A DNA stretch of 64,000 nucleotides from B10-G9 sp964627755 (lineage in GTDB: Bacteria; Chloroflexota; Anaerolineae; Anaerolineales; UBA11858). A program made the translations under genes and the position numbers. A model generated the notes under the pieces. It saw nothing but the letters and a program-made list of their open reading frames with translations. It was not told the DNA's origin and made no database searches. Shown here piece after piece: positions 36,974 to 44,673 of this stretch. The stretch's first letter is position 1, and every line of letters begins with the position of its first letter. The stretch covers positions 1 to 64,000 of the forward strand of contig CAZVIH010000076.1 of assembly GCA_964627755.1 (NCBI GenBank). Direction: 5' to 3'.

Positions 36974-38182
36974 ATGCCATATTCATATATAAAACCCTTA
37001 TTGGAGGATAATGGATCCAAAATCATCTTATTGGTTTTGGACGGCCTGGGAGATATCGCCACATCACCGGAAGGGAAAACTGCCCTCGAATTAGCCAATA
37101 CACCTAATCTTGACAGATTGGCCAGAGAAGGCACCCTCGGCCAGACCATACCTATCCGCTATGGCATCACACCTGGTTCGGGTCCAGCTCATCTGGCTTT
37201 ATTTGGCTATGAACCGCTGGAATATGTGGTCGGTCGTGGTGCCTTATCCGCGTCTGGGGTCAATCTCCCTGTTAAGGTTGGTGATATCGCTGCCCGGGGA
37301 AACCTCTGCACTCTTGATAAGAATGGAAATGTCACCGATCGGCGGGCAGGCAGGATCTCACAGGAAGATGCAGCCCCAGTGATCGAAAAACTCAATCAAG
37401 TCCAAATACCGGGCGTTGATATAGAAGTCCGCCAGGTGAAGGAATACCGGTTTGTATTAGTAATGCGGGGGGAAGGTCTTGATCCCGCTCTGAATGACAC
37501 AGATCCGCAAGAAGAGGGCGTTCCCCCCCTGAAAGTGGAGGCTCAAGAACCTAACGCCGAAAAAGCTGCCGGACTTGTGCAGCAATGGATAACTAAAGCT
37601 CATAAAACACTGGCAGATCAACCTATCGCCAATGGCTTTCTACTGCGGGGTTTTGCAACAGATCCCTGCCTGCCTTCCTACGAGGATGCCTATCAATTGC
37701 AGGCTGCCTGCATAGCCGAATACCCAATGTATAAGGGTGTGTCCAGATTGGTAGGAATGGATGTAATCGAAGTAATTGGAGCAGGCGCTGAGGGAGAGTT
37801 TAAAACCGCCGAAAAACACTGGGATGAACAGGATTTCTTTTTCATCCACATTAAAAAGACAGACAGTTACGGGGAGGATGGCAATCTGGAAGGTAAAGCT
37901 AAAATCATCGAAGAGGTAGACCAGGCTCTCCCGATCCTGCTGGACCTCAAACCCGATGTCTTGATAGTAACAGGCGATCATTCCACCCCCGCGTTGTTAA
38001 AGTCCCATTCCTGGCACCCGGTACCGTTTTTGATCTGGGCGCCGGAAACACATCGGACAGATTGGGAAACTGCCTTTAATGAGAAAAATTGCGCCCGAGG
38101 CGGGCTGGGAACATTCCCCGCTGTAGAAACCATGTCCCTGGCCCTGGCACATGCCAGGAGATTGCAGAAATTCGGCGCCTGA
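36974..38182 (+). CDS. apgM: 2,3-bisphosphoglycerate-independent phosphoglycerate mutase, archaeal type
   Basis: A 402-aa alkaline-phosphatase-superfamily enzyme interconverting 3- and 2-phosphoglycerate. LLVLDGLGD holds the first metal-binding Asp. ITPGSGPAHLALFGYEP is the ApgM region with the catalytic Ser. FIHIKKTDSYGEDG and VTGDHSTPALLKSHSWHP hold the remaining metal ligands. It is the short archaeal form, distinct from the roughly 510-aa GpmI. A strong AGGAGG precedes the ATG, and a bidirectional terminator follows. Confidence 0.93.
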   Translation: MPYSYIKPLLEDNGSKIILLVLDGLGDIATSPEGKTALELANTPNLDRLAREGTLGQTIPIRYGITPGSGPAHLALFGYEPLEYVVGRGALSASGVNLPVKVGDIAARGNLCTLDKNGNVTDRRAGRISQEDAAPVIEKLNQVQIPGVDIEVRQVKEYRFVLVMRGEGLDPALNDTDPQEEGVPPLKVEAQEPNAEKAAGLVQQWITKAHKTLADQPIANGFLLRGFATDPCLPSYEDAYQLQAACIAEYPMYKGVSRLVGMDVIEVIGAGAEGEFKTAEKHWDEQDFFFIHIKKTDSYGEDGNLEGKAKIIEEVDQALPILLDLKPDVLIVTGDHSTPALLKSHSWHPVPFLIWAPETHRTDWETAFNEKNCARGGLGTFPAVETMSLALAHARRLQKFGA

Positions 38183-38201
38183 TTCTTGACCCTACCTCAA
38201 T

Positions 38202-38235
38202 AAAAAAGCAGCGCCATGGGGCGCTGCTTTTTTTT
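38202..38235. terminator. Bidirectional terminator between apgM and the DUF1461 gene
   Basis: GCAGCGCC (38208-38215) pairs with GGCGCTGC (38220-38227) around ATGG. It is flanked by an A-run before and a T8 run after, so it can stop transcription from both convergent sides. Confidence 0.88.
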
Positions 38236-38252
38236 AGTTAACCTTAATTGTC

Positions 38253-38939
38253 TTATCCCTCTCCATCGTTATCACGAGCCATTTTTATTCTGGACGGCAA
38301 GATCCAACCCAGCAGAACTCCCCCCGCCAAAGTCAGGATCCCAAATACCAGGAAAATATCCTGCCAGAATTGAACTGGGAAAAGCCGGATCAGAGAATCT
38401 GAATAAAAAAACAACCAGCTATCACCTTCAAAAAATAGCAAATGAAAATTGGTGAATAAAGCCTGGAAACTGATCAACGTCAAAAACAGAATCATGACCA
38501 CTAACCCTGCTGTTATTTTTCCCCCCAGGTAAATCGATTTTAAATAAATCTCCTGCCAATTTTTCACACTGGCGATCAAACCGCCAAGAACAAATACTGC
38601 TCCCGCCCCGTAAAACACCTTGAGGACTCCCTGAAGCACGATCTTCACATCCTCCAGATGAGATAATTCACGTTCGATATAGATAGGATCTCCGTTTTCA
38701 AAAACCAACAGCTGAAGATCTTCAAGAGTGTCATTGCTGATCAAATAGCGCCGGGTCTGATTACCAAAATCCAGCCGCTCCGCTGTGGTAAAGCCGTAAC
38801 TATCATCGGGAAAACCAGGGCGGCGGTATTCCAGGTTTGTGAATATCGGACTCAGCAATACCAGGATCGATAAAACGCTGATAATTAGCGGAATTGTCAG
38901 TGTAATCAGGACACTGAAACCTTTTCTTAATATAATCAT
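38253..38939 (-). CDS. DUF1461 (TIGR01906) integral membrane protein
   Basis: A 228-aa protein with four likely membrane helices (about 8-30, 110-130, 140-162, 195-215) and an extracytoplasmic loop after the first. ELSHLEDVKIVL and FHLLFFEGDSWLFFYSDSLI, followed by RLFPVQFWQDI, are the conserved DUF1461 blocks. The family function is not known. The start overlaps the stop of the spermidine-synthase-like gene (ATGA), so the two are translationally coupled. Confidence 0.8.
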   Translation of the reverse strand: MIILRKGFSVLITLTIPLIISVLSILVLLSPIFTNLEYRRPGFPDDSYGFTTAERLDFGNQTRRYLISNDTLEDLQLLVFENGDPIYIERELSHLEDVKIVLQGVLKVFYGAGAVFVLGGLIASVKNWQEIYLKSIYLGGKITAGLVVMILFLTLISFQALFTNFHLLFFEGDSWLFFYSDSLIRLFPVQFWQDIFLVFGILTLAGGVLLGWILPSRIKMARDNDGEG

Positions 38940-40498
38940 TGGTTATCTACTCCCAGCAAAGCCGGATCTGCAAAAATATTGCTTAATACCATTCGATTGG
39001 TTATCTGCTCAATCGGAGCTTTATCATCAGTAAAGACCATGCCGCCAGAAGGCAGAGGTCGTTTATTCTCCAGGGCTATTTGGATAGATTGGAGCAGAAT
39101 TGGATGAGTTTCTTCTTCTGCCGCTAAAATTTTGAAATTCTGTTCCAGATTTTCCCAATTGGTGAGTTGAACGGTCGCGTAAATAATCGAATTATAGGTT
39201 CCCGGCACATCCATTACATGCACCGATCGAAAAACCGTTTGAATAGTAGCTACTAAACCGGACAATAATTTCTCGTCCTCAGGAACCCGTCCGACATTTA
39301 ATACCAGGGCTCCATTTGAATCCAGGTGATTAAAAACTTCCTCAAAGAATTCACTTGTTGTCAAATGCCAAGGAATATAAGGTGGTCGATAAGCATCAAT
39401 ACTGATCAGCGAATATTTTTCCTCTGAATGGGACAATCCCCAGCGGCCATCTTGAGCGATAGCATTCAGGTTTGGTTCTGTCAGGGCAAAAAAGGTCTCT
39501 CCTACCTTGAGAATTTCACGATCGATTTCATAACCGTCAATGGGAATGGGGCCAAATGCGGCTGTGGCCTGTCTGGCTGAGGTACCCGCTGCCAGACCGA
39601 TAATGGCCATATCCTCCACATCATGCGGTGTAAATGGCGGGGCGTTGAAAAATGGAGCCGGCAGGACTTGCATCCAGGTCCCCCAATAGGCCAGGTGTTC
39701 AGGATGGTAAATGGAATGGATACCCTGGCCTTCATTTAACCGTAAATAACGGTAACCTTCCTGTTCCAATACCTGGATGTAGTTATAGGAGGATTCTTTC
39801 TCATAGATCTGGGAAGTGTGAGTTTTCACCGGACCACGGCCCCACAATAAAGCCAAAACAAGGATCAAAACAGGCATCCAGATCCATTTCAGTACACATC
39901 GCCAACCTTCAGCGAGGAATAATCCAACAAGCGCAATCACAAGAAGGACCAGGGAAAAGACCACAAAGGTCAATCTGGTTCCCAGCCAGGGGATTAATAA
40001 CAAATCAGGTGTAAATGTTCCCAGAAATGACCCCAAAGTTGAAATGGCATAGATCCTGCCGGCTGTCTTTCCTGCATCTTTAGAATCAGTCAAAACCAGG
40101 CGAATAGCAAAAGGTGAAACGGTCCCTAGTAAAGTGATAGGGATTACCAATAACACCAAAACAGCACTGAATGCGCCTAACAGTACTCCTACCTGAAGCT
40201 GGTCAAATGCTTCTGCTGCTGCATATAAAACAGGTCTGGCGATAAAGGGAATGATCCCGGCGCTAAATGCACCCCAGACAAGGATCGTATAGAAGGTTTT
40301 ATAATTGGGATTTTTATCAGCCCATCTTCCCCCCAGGCTGTAACCGGCAGTCAGATAAATCAGGATCAACCCGATAATTGCAGCCCAGACCAGATTGCTG
40401 GTCCCAAAAACGCTGCCCAGCAAGCGTGATGCGGCAAATTCTATGCCCAGGGTAGTCATACCAGAAATAAATACCGTCAGGTATAAATAACGTTTCAT
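38936..40498 (-). CDS. Fused membrane / spermidine-synthase-like protein
   Basis: A 520-aa protein with an MFS-like membrane half (1-220, beginning with GMTTLGIEFAASRLLG) and a cytoplasmic half like spermidine synthase. The latter contains IIGLAAGTSARQA as nucleotide-binding loop, DGYEIDREI at the end of beta-2, and ISIDAYRPPYIP at the active-site loop. Members of this fused group are common in bacteria and mostly uncharacterised; polyamine synthesis is not assured because the substrate loop differs from SpeE. It has no Shine-Dalgarno and lies 20 bp after the VIT gene. Confidence 0.8.
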   Translation of the reverse strand: MKRYLYLTVFISGMTTLGIEFAASRLLGSVFGTSNLVWAAIIGLILIYLTAGYSLGGRWADKNPNYKTFYTILVWGAFSAGIIPFIARPVLYAAAEAFDQLQVGVLLGAFSAVLVLLVIPITLLGTVSPFAIRLVLTDSKDAGKTAGRIYAISTLGSFLGTFTPDLLLIPWLGTRLTFVVFSLVLLVIALVGLFLAEGWRCVLKWIWMPVLILVLALLWGRGPVKTHTSQIYEKESSYNYIQVLEQEGYRYLRLNEGQGIHSIYHPEHLAYWGTWMQVLPAPFFNAPPFTPHDVEDMAIIGLAAGTSARQATAAFGPIPIDGYEIDREILKVGETFFALTEPNLNAIAQDGRWGLSHSEEKYSLISIDAYRPPYIPWHLTTSEFFEEVFNHLDSNGALVLNVGRVPEDEKLLSGLVATIQTVFRSVHVMDVPGTYNSIIYATVQLTNWENLEQNFKILAAEEETHPILLQSIQIALENKRPLPSGGMVFTDDKAPIEQITNRMVLSNIFADPALLGVDNQ

Positions 40499-40518
40499 AA
40501 ATTTTAACCAGATGTGTT

Positions 40519-41133
40519 TTACTCAGCGCCCAGCAGGAAGTTAATGGCAATAGCTGCCAGGCCGGCCAGCAGGGTCTTGAACCCATAACCGATTAAACCC
40601 TTCTCAGACACTTTCCCGAGGAACATACCCAGGGCAAATAAGCTTAGTAGAGCTAATCCACCAGCTAAGGCATAACTCAGGACTGGGTTTTGGATCAAGG
40701 ATCCGAAGAACAGCGGAGTCAAAACGATCATCGCTGCCAGGGCTGGAGCAACTCCATCAACAATAGACACCACAATCGCCGCAAAGCGTGATGCTCTGCC
40801 GATCGATGTTTCACTCTGGTCGATCAAAGAAATCTTTTCTAAGTCCGCTAGTTCCCGTTCCCTTTCAGCTGTTTCTGTTAAATAAGCACCCCACAAACCG
40901 GAAATTCCCATAGCTATGGATGTAGCAATTCCGGTCCTAATTGGAACGGATAAATCGCGCACTCCAGCCAGATAATTTCCTGCCAGGACACCGATAGTTG
41001 TTAGAACGCCATCAAAGGCATTCATGGCGAAATAACGTCTGGCAATTTCTGCAATTCCGGCGATCTGGTTATAGTTTTGGATTTCTTCCAGAAATTCAGC
41101 TATGGATTTCCAACGTAAACGGTTGTTATTCAT
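40519..41133 (-). CDS. VIT1/CCC1-family membrane transporter
   Basis: A 204-aa protein with five likely membrane segments. FDGVLTTIGVLAG and SIAMGISGLWGAYLTETAERE match the VIT (vacuolar iron/manganese transporter) core, where the Asp and the Glu-rich cytoplasmic segment bind metal. The start overlaps the DUF211 stop by one base (TAATG). An iron or manganese exporter role is inferred from the family only. Confidence 0.83.
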   Translation of the reverse strand: MNNNRLRWKSIAEFLEEIQNYNQIAGIAEIARRYFAMNAFDGVLTTIGVLAGNYLAGVRDLSVPIRTGIATSIAMGISGLWGAYLTETAERERELADLEKISLIDQSETSIGRASRFAAIVVSIVDGVAPALAAMIVLTPLFFGSLIQNPVLSYALAGGLALLSLFALGMFLGKVSEKGLIGYGFKTLLAGLAAIAINFLLGAE

Positions 41134-41423
41134 TAACGGTCTTGATGGGTTTCAACTTCTTCAACTGTTCTCTTTCCAGCAGCTACCTCATCAATCGAAT
41201 GAACAGCTCCCCCGTTCTCGACGATCAGGTCATGCAGTTCCTGATAGGATAGCTGTTCTCCCTCAACTGTAATTTTCGCATTCTCTACATGATGATCAAT
41301 TTCGTAAATCGTGATGTTCACACCTTCCACACCACTGAGGGTGGAAATTTTCCGCACCAAATCAACAATATTGGGTTCCAAGGGTTTCAATACATCCAGT
41401 ACAATTCGCCTTAAGTTGCCCAT
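41133..41423 (-). CDS. DUF211 family protein
   Basis: A 96-aa ferredoxin-like-fold protein of DUF211, frequent in archaea. RRIVLDVLKPLEP at the start, GVEGVNITIYEID in the middle and AVHSIDEVAAGKR near the end are the family blocks. Archaeal members form rings and have been crystallised with bound metal. Overlap with the VIT gene suggests a regulatory or metal-sensing subunit, which is inference. GGAGG lies upstream of the ATG, making this the first gene of the four-gene minus-strand unit. Confidence 0.85.
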   Translation of the reverse strand: MGNLRRIVLDVLKPLEPNIVDLVRKISTLSGVEGVNITIYEIDHHVENAKITVEGEQLSYQELHDLIVENGGAVHSIDEVAAGKRTVEEVETHQDR

Positions 41424-41628
41424 TTCTTTCTTTATCCTCCACGGTAGTGGTTAATTTCTAATCACCGGAAAGGTTCTATGCAGTGTTATCCGGATCAGTA
41501 AACCGTACAAATTCTACCATATCCAGGGAAAATCAATCTCATTCTGATGTGAGGAGGAACCCTCAGAAACTTCCGAAAAATAACGCCTGACTTAATTCTT
41601 GGTACTAGCCCATGCTCCAACAATCCTG

Positions 41629-41634
41629 TATAAT
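41629..41634 (+). promoter_or_regulatory. -10 element of the alaS leader transcript
   Basis: A perfect TATAAT ends 7 nt before the ATG of the leader ORF, so the transcript would begin at or next to that ATG. No good -35 is seen at 16-18 bp; TTGGTA at 41599 is 24 bp away. Confidence 0.6.
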
Positions 41635-41641
41635 ATCTGGA

Positions 41642-41776
41642 ATGAACAAGATTAATTCCAGGTATTATTATCAAAATATTTCAACACCGGCCGCTGCTTT
41701 GCAGGCGGCTGCCGTAATCGGCTGCGCAGCCGCCTCAGATACATCATCAGAGCCGGGCAGCACAATGCTGGATTGA
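41642..41776 (+). CDS. Alanine-rich leader peptide of alaS (44 aa)
   Basis: A 44-codon ORF from ATG to TGA directly downstream of TATAAT. Residues 17-19, 22-24 and 29-31 are all alanine: nine Ala codons in fifteen, using GCC, GCT, GCG and GCA. The rest is unremarkable and hydrophilic at the end. It lies 90 nt before the gene for alanyl-tRNA synthetase and is followed by a terminator. By analogy with the pheST, trp and ilv leaders, its translation would sense charged tRNA-Ala. The peptide itself probably has no function. It has no Shine-Dalgarno, consistent with leaderless initiation. Confidence 0.75.
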   Translation: MNKINSRYYYQNISTPAAALQAAAVIGCAAASDTSSEPGSTMLD

Positions 41777-41831
41777 TATGCTTGTGATAAAACGATTCAA
41801 GATCTTGCCCGGACAGTAACAGCGTCCGGGT
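41703..41831 (+). promoter_or_regulatory. Putative ribosome-mediated attenuator of alaS
   Basis: Four segments can pair in mutually exclusive ways. Segment 1 GCTGCC (41708-41713, inside the Ala codons) pairs with GGCAGC (41756-41761). Segment 2 CCGGGCA (41753-41759) pairs with segment 3 TGCCCGG (41806-41812). Segment 3-overlapping CCCGGAC (41808-41814) pairs with GTCCGGG (41824-41830). An extra strong hairpin lies at 41703-41712/41726-41735. A ribosome stalled on Ala codons would mask segment 1 and leave 2 free to pair with 3, preventing the terminator. A ribosome reaching the stop at 41776 would cover segment 2 and allow termination. Confidence 0.68.
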
Positions 41832-41840
41832 TTTGATTTT
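41807..41840 (+). terminator. Intrinsic terminator in the alaS leader
   Basis: CCCGGAC (41808-41814), a 9-nt loop and GTCCGGG (41824-41830), extendable by a G-U pair, precede TTTTGATTTT. It lies 26 nt before the alaS start codon and would stop transcription unless the antiterminator forms. Confidence 0.8.
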
Positions 41841-41865
41841 ATAAAAAGTGATTGAAGGGATAAAT

Positions 41866-44568
41866 ATGGCTAATAAACCAAAAACCGGAAATGAAATCAG
41901 ACAATCATATATTGATTTCTTTATTGGTAAAAAACATCATTTTGTGCGCTCCTCCTCGCTGGTTCCTGGCGGAGATGCCACTTTATTATTTACAAATGCA
42001 GGGATGGTTCAGTTCAAAGATGTCTTCCTTGGAACAGATCAGCGTAAGTATAAAAGGGCAACCAATTCCCAAAAATGCATGCGGGTTGCCGGTAAACACA
42101 ATGACCTTGAAGATGTCGGACAGGATGATACTCACCATACCTTTTTTGAGATGATGGGCAACTGGTCCTTCGGGGATTATTACAAAAAGGAAGCAATCTC
42201 CTACGCCTGGGAACTGCTGACTGAAATATGGGAACTTCCTAAAGACCGATTGTATGCGACAGTATTTAAAGATGAATTAGGACAGATCCCAACTGATGAA
42301 GAAGCGGTCGAATACTGGGCGGAACAGCCCGGGTTTTCAATGGACCGACTCTTTTACCTGGGAAGAAAGGAAAATTTCTGGGAAATGGGTGATACAGGTC
42401 CTTGTGGCCCTTGTTCCGAGATCCATTACGATCTCCGGCCTGAAGAAGGTCCGGTAACCGATAAAGCCGTATTGGATACGGACCGGTTTACAGAAATCTG
42501 GAACCTGGTATTCATTCAATACAATCGTAAGGGACCAGATAAACTGGATCCCCTCCCCAGAAAACACGTCGATACTGGATTGGGACTCGATCGAGTAGTA
42601 GCAATTCTGCAGAACGTCAGCTCCAATTACAGGACTGATCTGCTATTACCGCTCGTTGAAGCCGTCCAAGAATTGACTGGCGATTCAGACCAAGAAAGAG
42701 ATCAGAATTTCACACCATACAGGGTTATCGCTGACCATGCTCGAGCGGCTGCATTCCTGATTGCTGATGGCGTAGTACCCGGAAACATGGGGAGAAATTA
42801 CATCTGCCGGATGATTATCCGGCGAGGGTACCGTTTTGGTGGTCACGTAGGTTTGCACTCCCCTTTTCTGGGACGCATCGCTGAATTAGCGGTCGATCTC
42901 TACCAAGACGCCTATCCGGAACTTAAACAGAACCGGAAGATCATCCTAAATACTATCACCAGGGAAGAAGAGCAGTTCCAGCAGACACTTGAAAACGCCA
43001 CCCTCCATCTGGAGGATTTGCTCAACGAATTGAAGGTTGGGGAAACCCTGCCCGGTGAGGTAGCAGCCAATCTCTACACTACTTTTGGTATGCCACTCGA
43101 GATAACCAGGGATATTGCCAAGGAAAGAGGTTTGGCAGTCGATCAAGAAGGCTTCCGTAAGGCCATGGAGCTGCACCGTGTAAACTCCGGCGCAGGACAT
43201 GCGATGGGTGACATTGGGGGAGAAGAAGTAGAATTTTACAGGGAGCTGCTGAACAACCTGCAAAAAGATAATAAGTTGGATTCAGGCGGCGTACTATACA
43301 ACCCCTACGAAGAGCTGACCGTTCAGGGTCCGATCCTGGCACTCATTAAGAACGGAAAAGCAGTGGAAACAGCCAAGGAAAAAGATCAAGTCCAGATCAT
43401 TCTCGCTAAAACGCCTTTTTATATGGAGTCTGGCGGCCAGGTGTCTGATACCGGAACAATCGAGGGAGACAACTGGTCAATCGTGGTCCAGGACATCTAT
43501 CAACCAGCTGCCGGGATGATTGTCCATAAAGGAATTGTGCAGCATGGGAACCCCAAATCCGGCGATCAAGCTACGGCAAAAGTGGACCAGAAACGACGCC
43601 AGGATATTATTCGCAACCATACTGCTACTCATCTGCTTCATGCTGCCCTGGACAAAATTGTAGGCGAACATGCCCGTCAGGCAGGTTCCCTGGTTGCCCC
43701 GGATCACCTGCGATTCGACTTCACTCACAATCAGGCATTAACGGATGAACAGATCCTGGCTGTCGAGGAAGAGGTGAACCGCCGAATTTTGGAGGATCAT
43801 CCTCTGGATATAAAACAAAAACCGCTTCAGGAAGCCATTGATGAAGGCGCCCGGGCTTTATTCGGGGAAAAATATAGTGACGTTGTCCGTACCATCAAGA
43901 TGGGAGATTTTTCCTATGAGCTTTGCGGTGGTACTCACTGCAGCCGCAGCAGCGAAGTTGGTTTATTCCTGATCACCAGCGAGGGAAGTACAGCAGCCGG
44001 AATCCGCAGGATCGAAGCAGTGACAGGCTCTGCAGCATATCAATTAGTACAAAACCGCTTCAAGGAAATGAAAACAGCCGCTAAATTGCTTTCTACAGGA
44101 CCTGATCAGCTTGCATCTCAGGTGAGCTCGCTGCTCGATCTGCAGAAAAAAGCTGAGAAATCCAGAGATAAATTGCTGCGAAAACTGGCGGTAATTGAAC
44201 TGAAAACTGCTCTGGAGAATTTGGAACAGGTAGATGGTATCAATTTACTTACCAGCATCCTGGAGGAATCTGACCTCGATACCATGCGCATGATTGCAGA
44301 TCGTTTTCGCCAAGAGGTATCAAAACAGGGTATTGTTGTCCTGGGCACTGTGATTGATGGTTCACCAAGGCTGATCGCAGCTGTGACAGAGGATTTGATC
44401 AAGGAAGGGATCAAAGCTGGAGATCTGATCAAACACGTCGCCCAGCAAGTAGGAGGCGGTGGTGGAGGCCGCCCCAATCTCGCTGAAGCCGGTGGTAAGG
44501 ATTCGGAAAAGTTACCAGCAGCACTGGACAGCGTCGCTGGCTGGATTAAGGAAAAGAAGAATAGTTAA
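41866..44568 (+). CDS. alaS: Alanyl-tRNA synthetase
   Basis: A 900-aa class II synthetase charging tRNA-Ala. Motif 2 region FFEMMGNWSFGDYYKKEA is present. The editing domain has HTATHLLHAAL (His pair) and CGGTHCSRSSEVG (Cys/His), forming the zinc site that clears Ser and Gly mischarging. The Gly-rich C-terminal C-Ala region ends with VGGGGGGRPNLAEAGG. I start at ATG 41866, preceded by GAAGGG, rather than an in-frame GTG six codons upstream. Expression is probably controlled by the leader described above. Confidence 0.97.
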   Translation: MANKPKTGNEIRQSYIDFFIGKKHHFVRSSSLVPGGDATLLFTNAGMVQFKDVFLGTDQRKYKRATNSQKCMRVAGKHNDLEDVGQDDTHHTFFEMMGNWSFGDYYKKEAISYAWELLTEIWELPKDRLYATVFKDELGQIPTDEEAVEYWAEQPGFSMDRLFYLGRKENFWEMGDTGPCGPCSEIHYDLRPEEGPVTDKAVLDTDRFTEIWNLVFIQYNRKGPDKLDPLPRKHVDTGLGLDRVVAILQNVSSNYRTDLLLPLVEAVQELTGDSDQERDQNFTPYRVIADHARAAAFLIADGVVPGNMGRNYICRMIIRRGYRFGGHVGLHSPFLGRIAELAVDLYQDAYPELKQNRKIILNTITREEEQFQQTLENATLHLEDLLNELKVGETLPGEVAANLYTTFGMPLEITRDIAKERGLAVDQEGFRKAMELHRVNSGAGHAMGDIGGEEVEFYRELLNNLQKDNKLDSGGVLYNPYEELTVQGPILALIKNGKAVETAKEKDQVQIILAKTPFYMESGGQVSDTGTIEGDNWSIVVQDIYQPAAGMIVHKGIVQHGNPKSGDQATAKVDQKRRQDIIRNHTATHLLHAALDKIVGEHARQAGSLVAPDHLRFDFTHNQALTDEQILAVEEEVNRRILEDHPLDIKQKPLQEAIDEGARALFGEKYSDVVRTIKMGDFSYELCGGTHCSRSSEVGLFLITSEGSTAAGIRRIEAVTGSAAYQLVQNRFKEMKTAAKLLSTGPDQLASQVSSLLDLQKKAEKSRDKLLRKLAVIELKTALENLEQVDGINLLTSILEESDLDTMRMIADRFRQEVSKQGIVVLGTVIDGSPRLIAAVTEDLIKEGIKAGDLIKHVAQQVGGGGGGRPNLAEAGGKDSEKLPAALDSVAGWIKEKKNS

Positions 44569-44660
44569 CTTTCCAGAAATGGAATCCCTAAATGCAATGG
44601 GATATATTTGCCTCTGGGGTTTGCAGCACAGAGGCAACCATATCCTTTTTCTGTTTTTGG

Positions 44661-44666
44661 TACAAT
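44661..44666 (+). promoter_or_regulatory. -10 element for the baseplate-J-like gene, leaderless
   Basis: TACAAT is followed by seven bases and GTG at 44674. No convincing -35 is visible. Confidence 0.45.
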
Positions 44667-44673
44667 AAATTCC

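Larger units (their letters stand above)
41424..41865. other. Divergent regulatory region between DUF211 and alaS
   Basis: This 442-bp gap contains the upstream region of the minus-strand DUF211 unit (41424 to about 41600, no firm promoter recognised). It also holds a complete alaS leader: -10 element, Ala-rich leader ORF, alternative RNA structures and a terminator, each listed separately. Confidence 0.7.

Noticed and set aside
41642..41865. T-box riboswitch upstream of alaS
   Set aside because: The region lacks the conserved T-box sequence (AGGGUGG...) and has instead an Ala-rich ORF and a simple terminator, so leader-peptide attenuation fits better.
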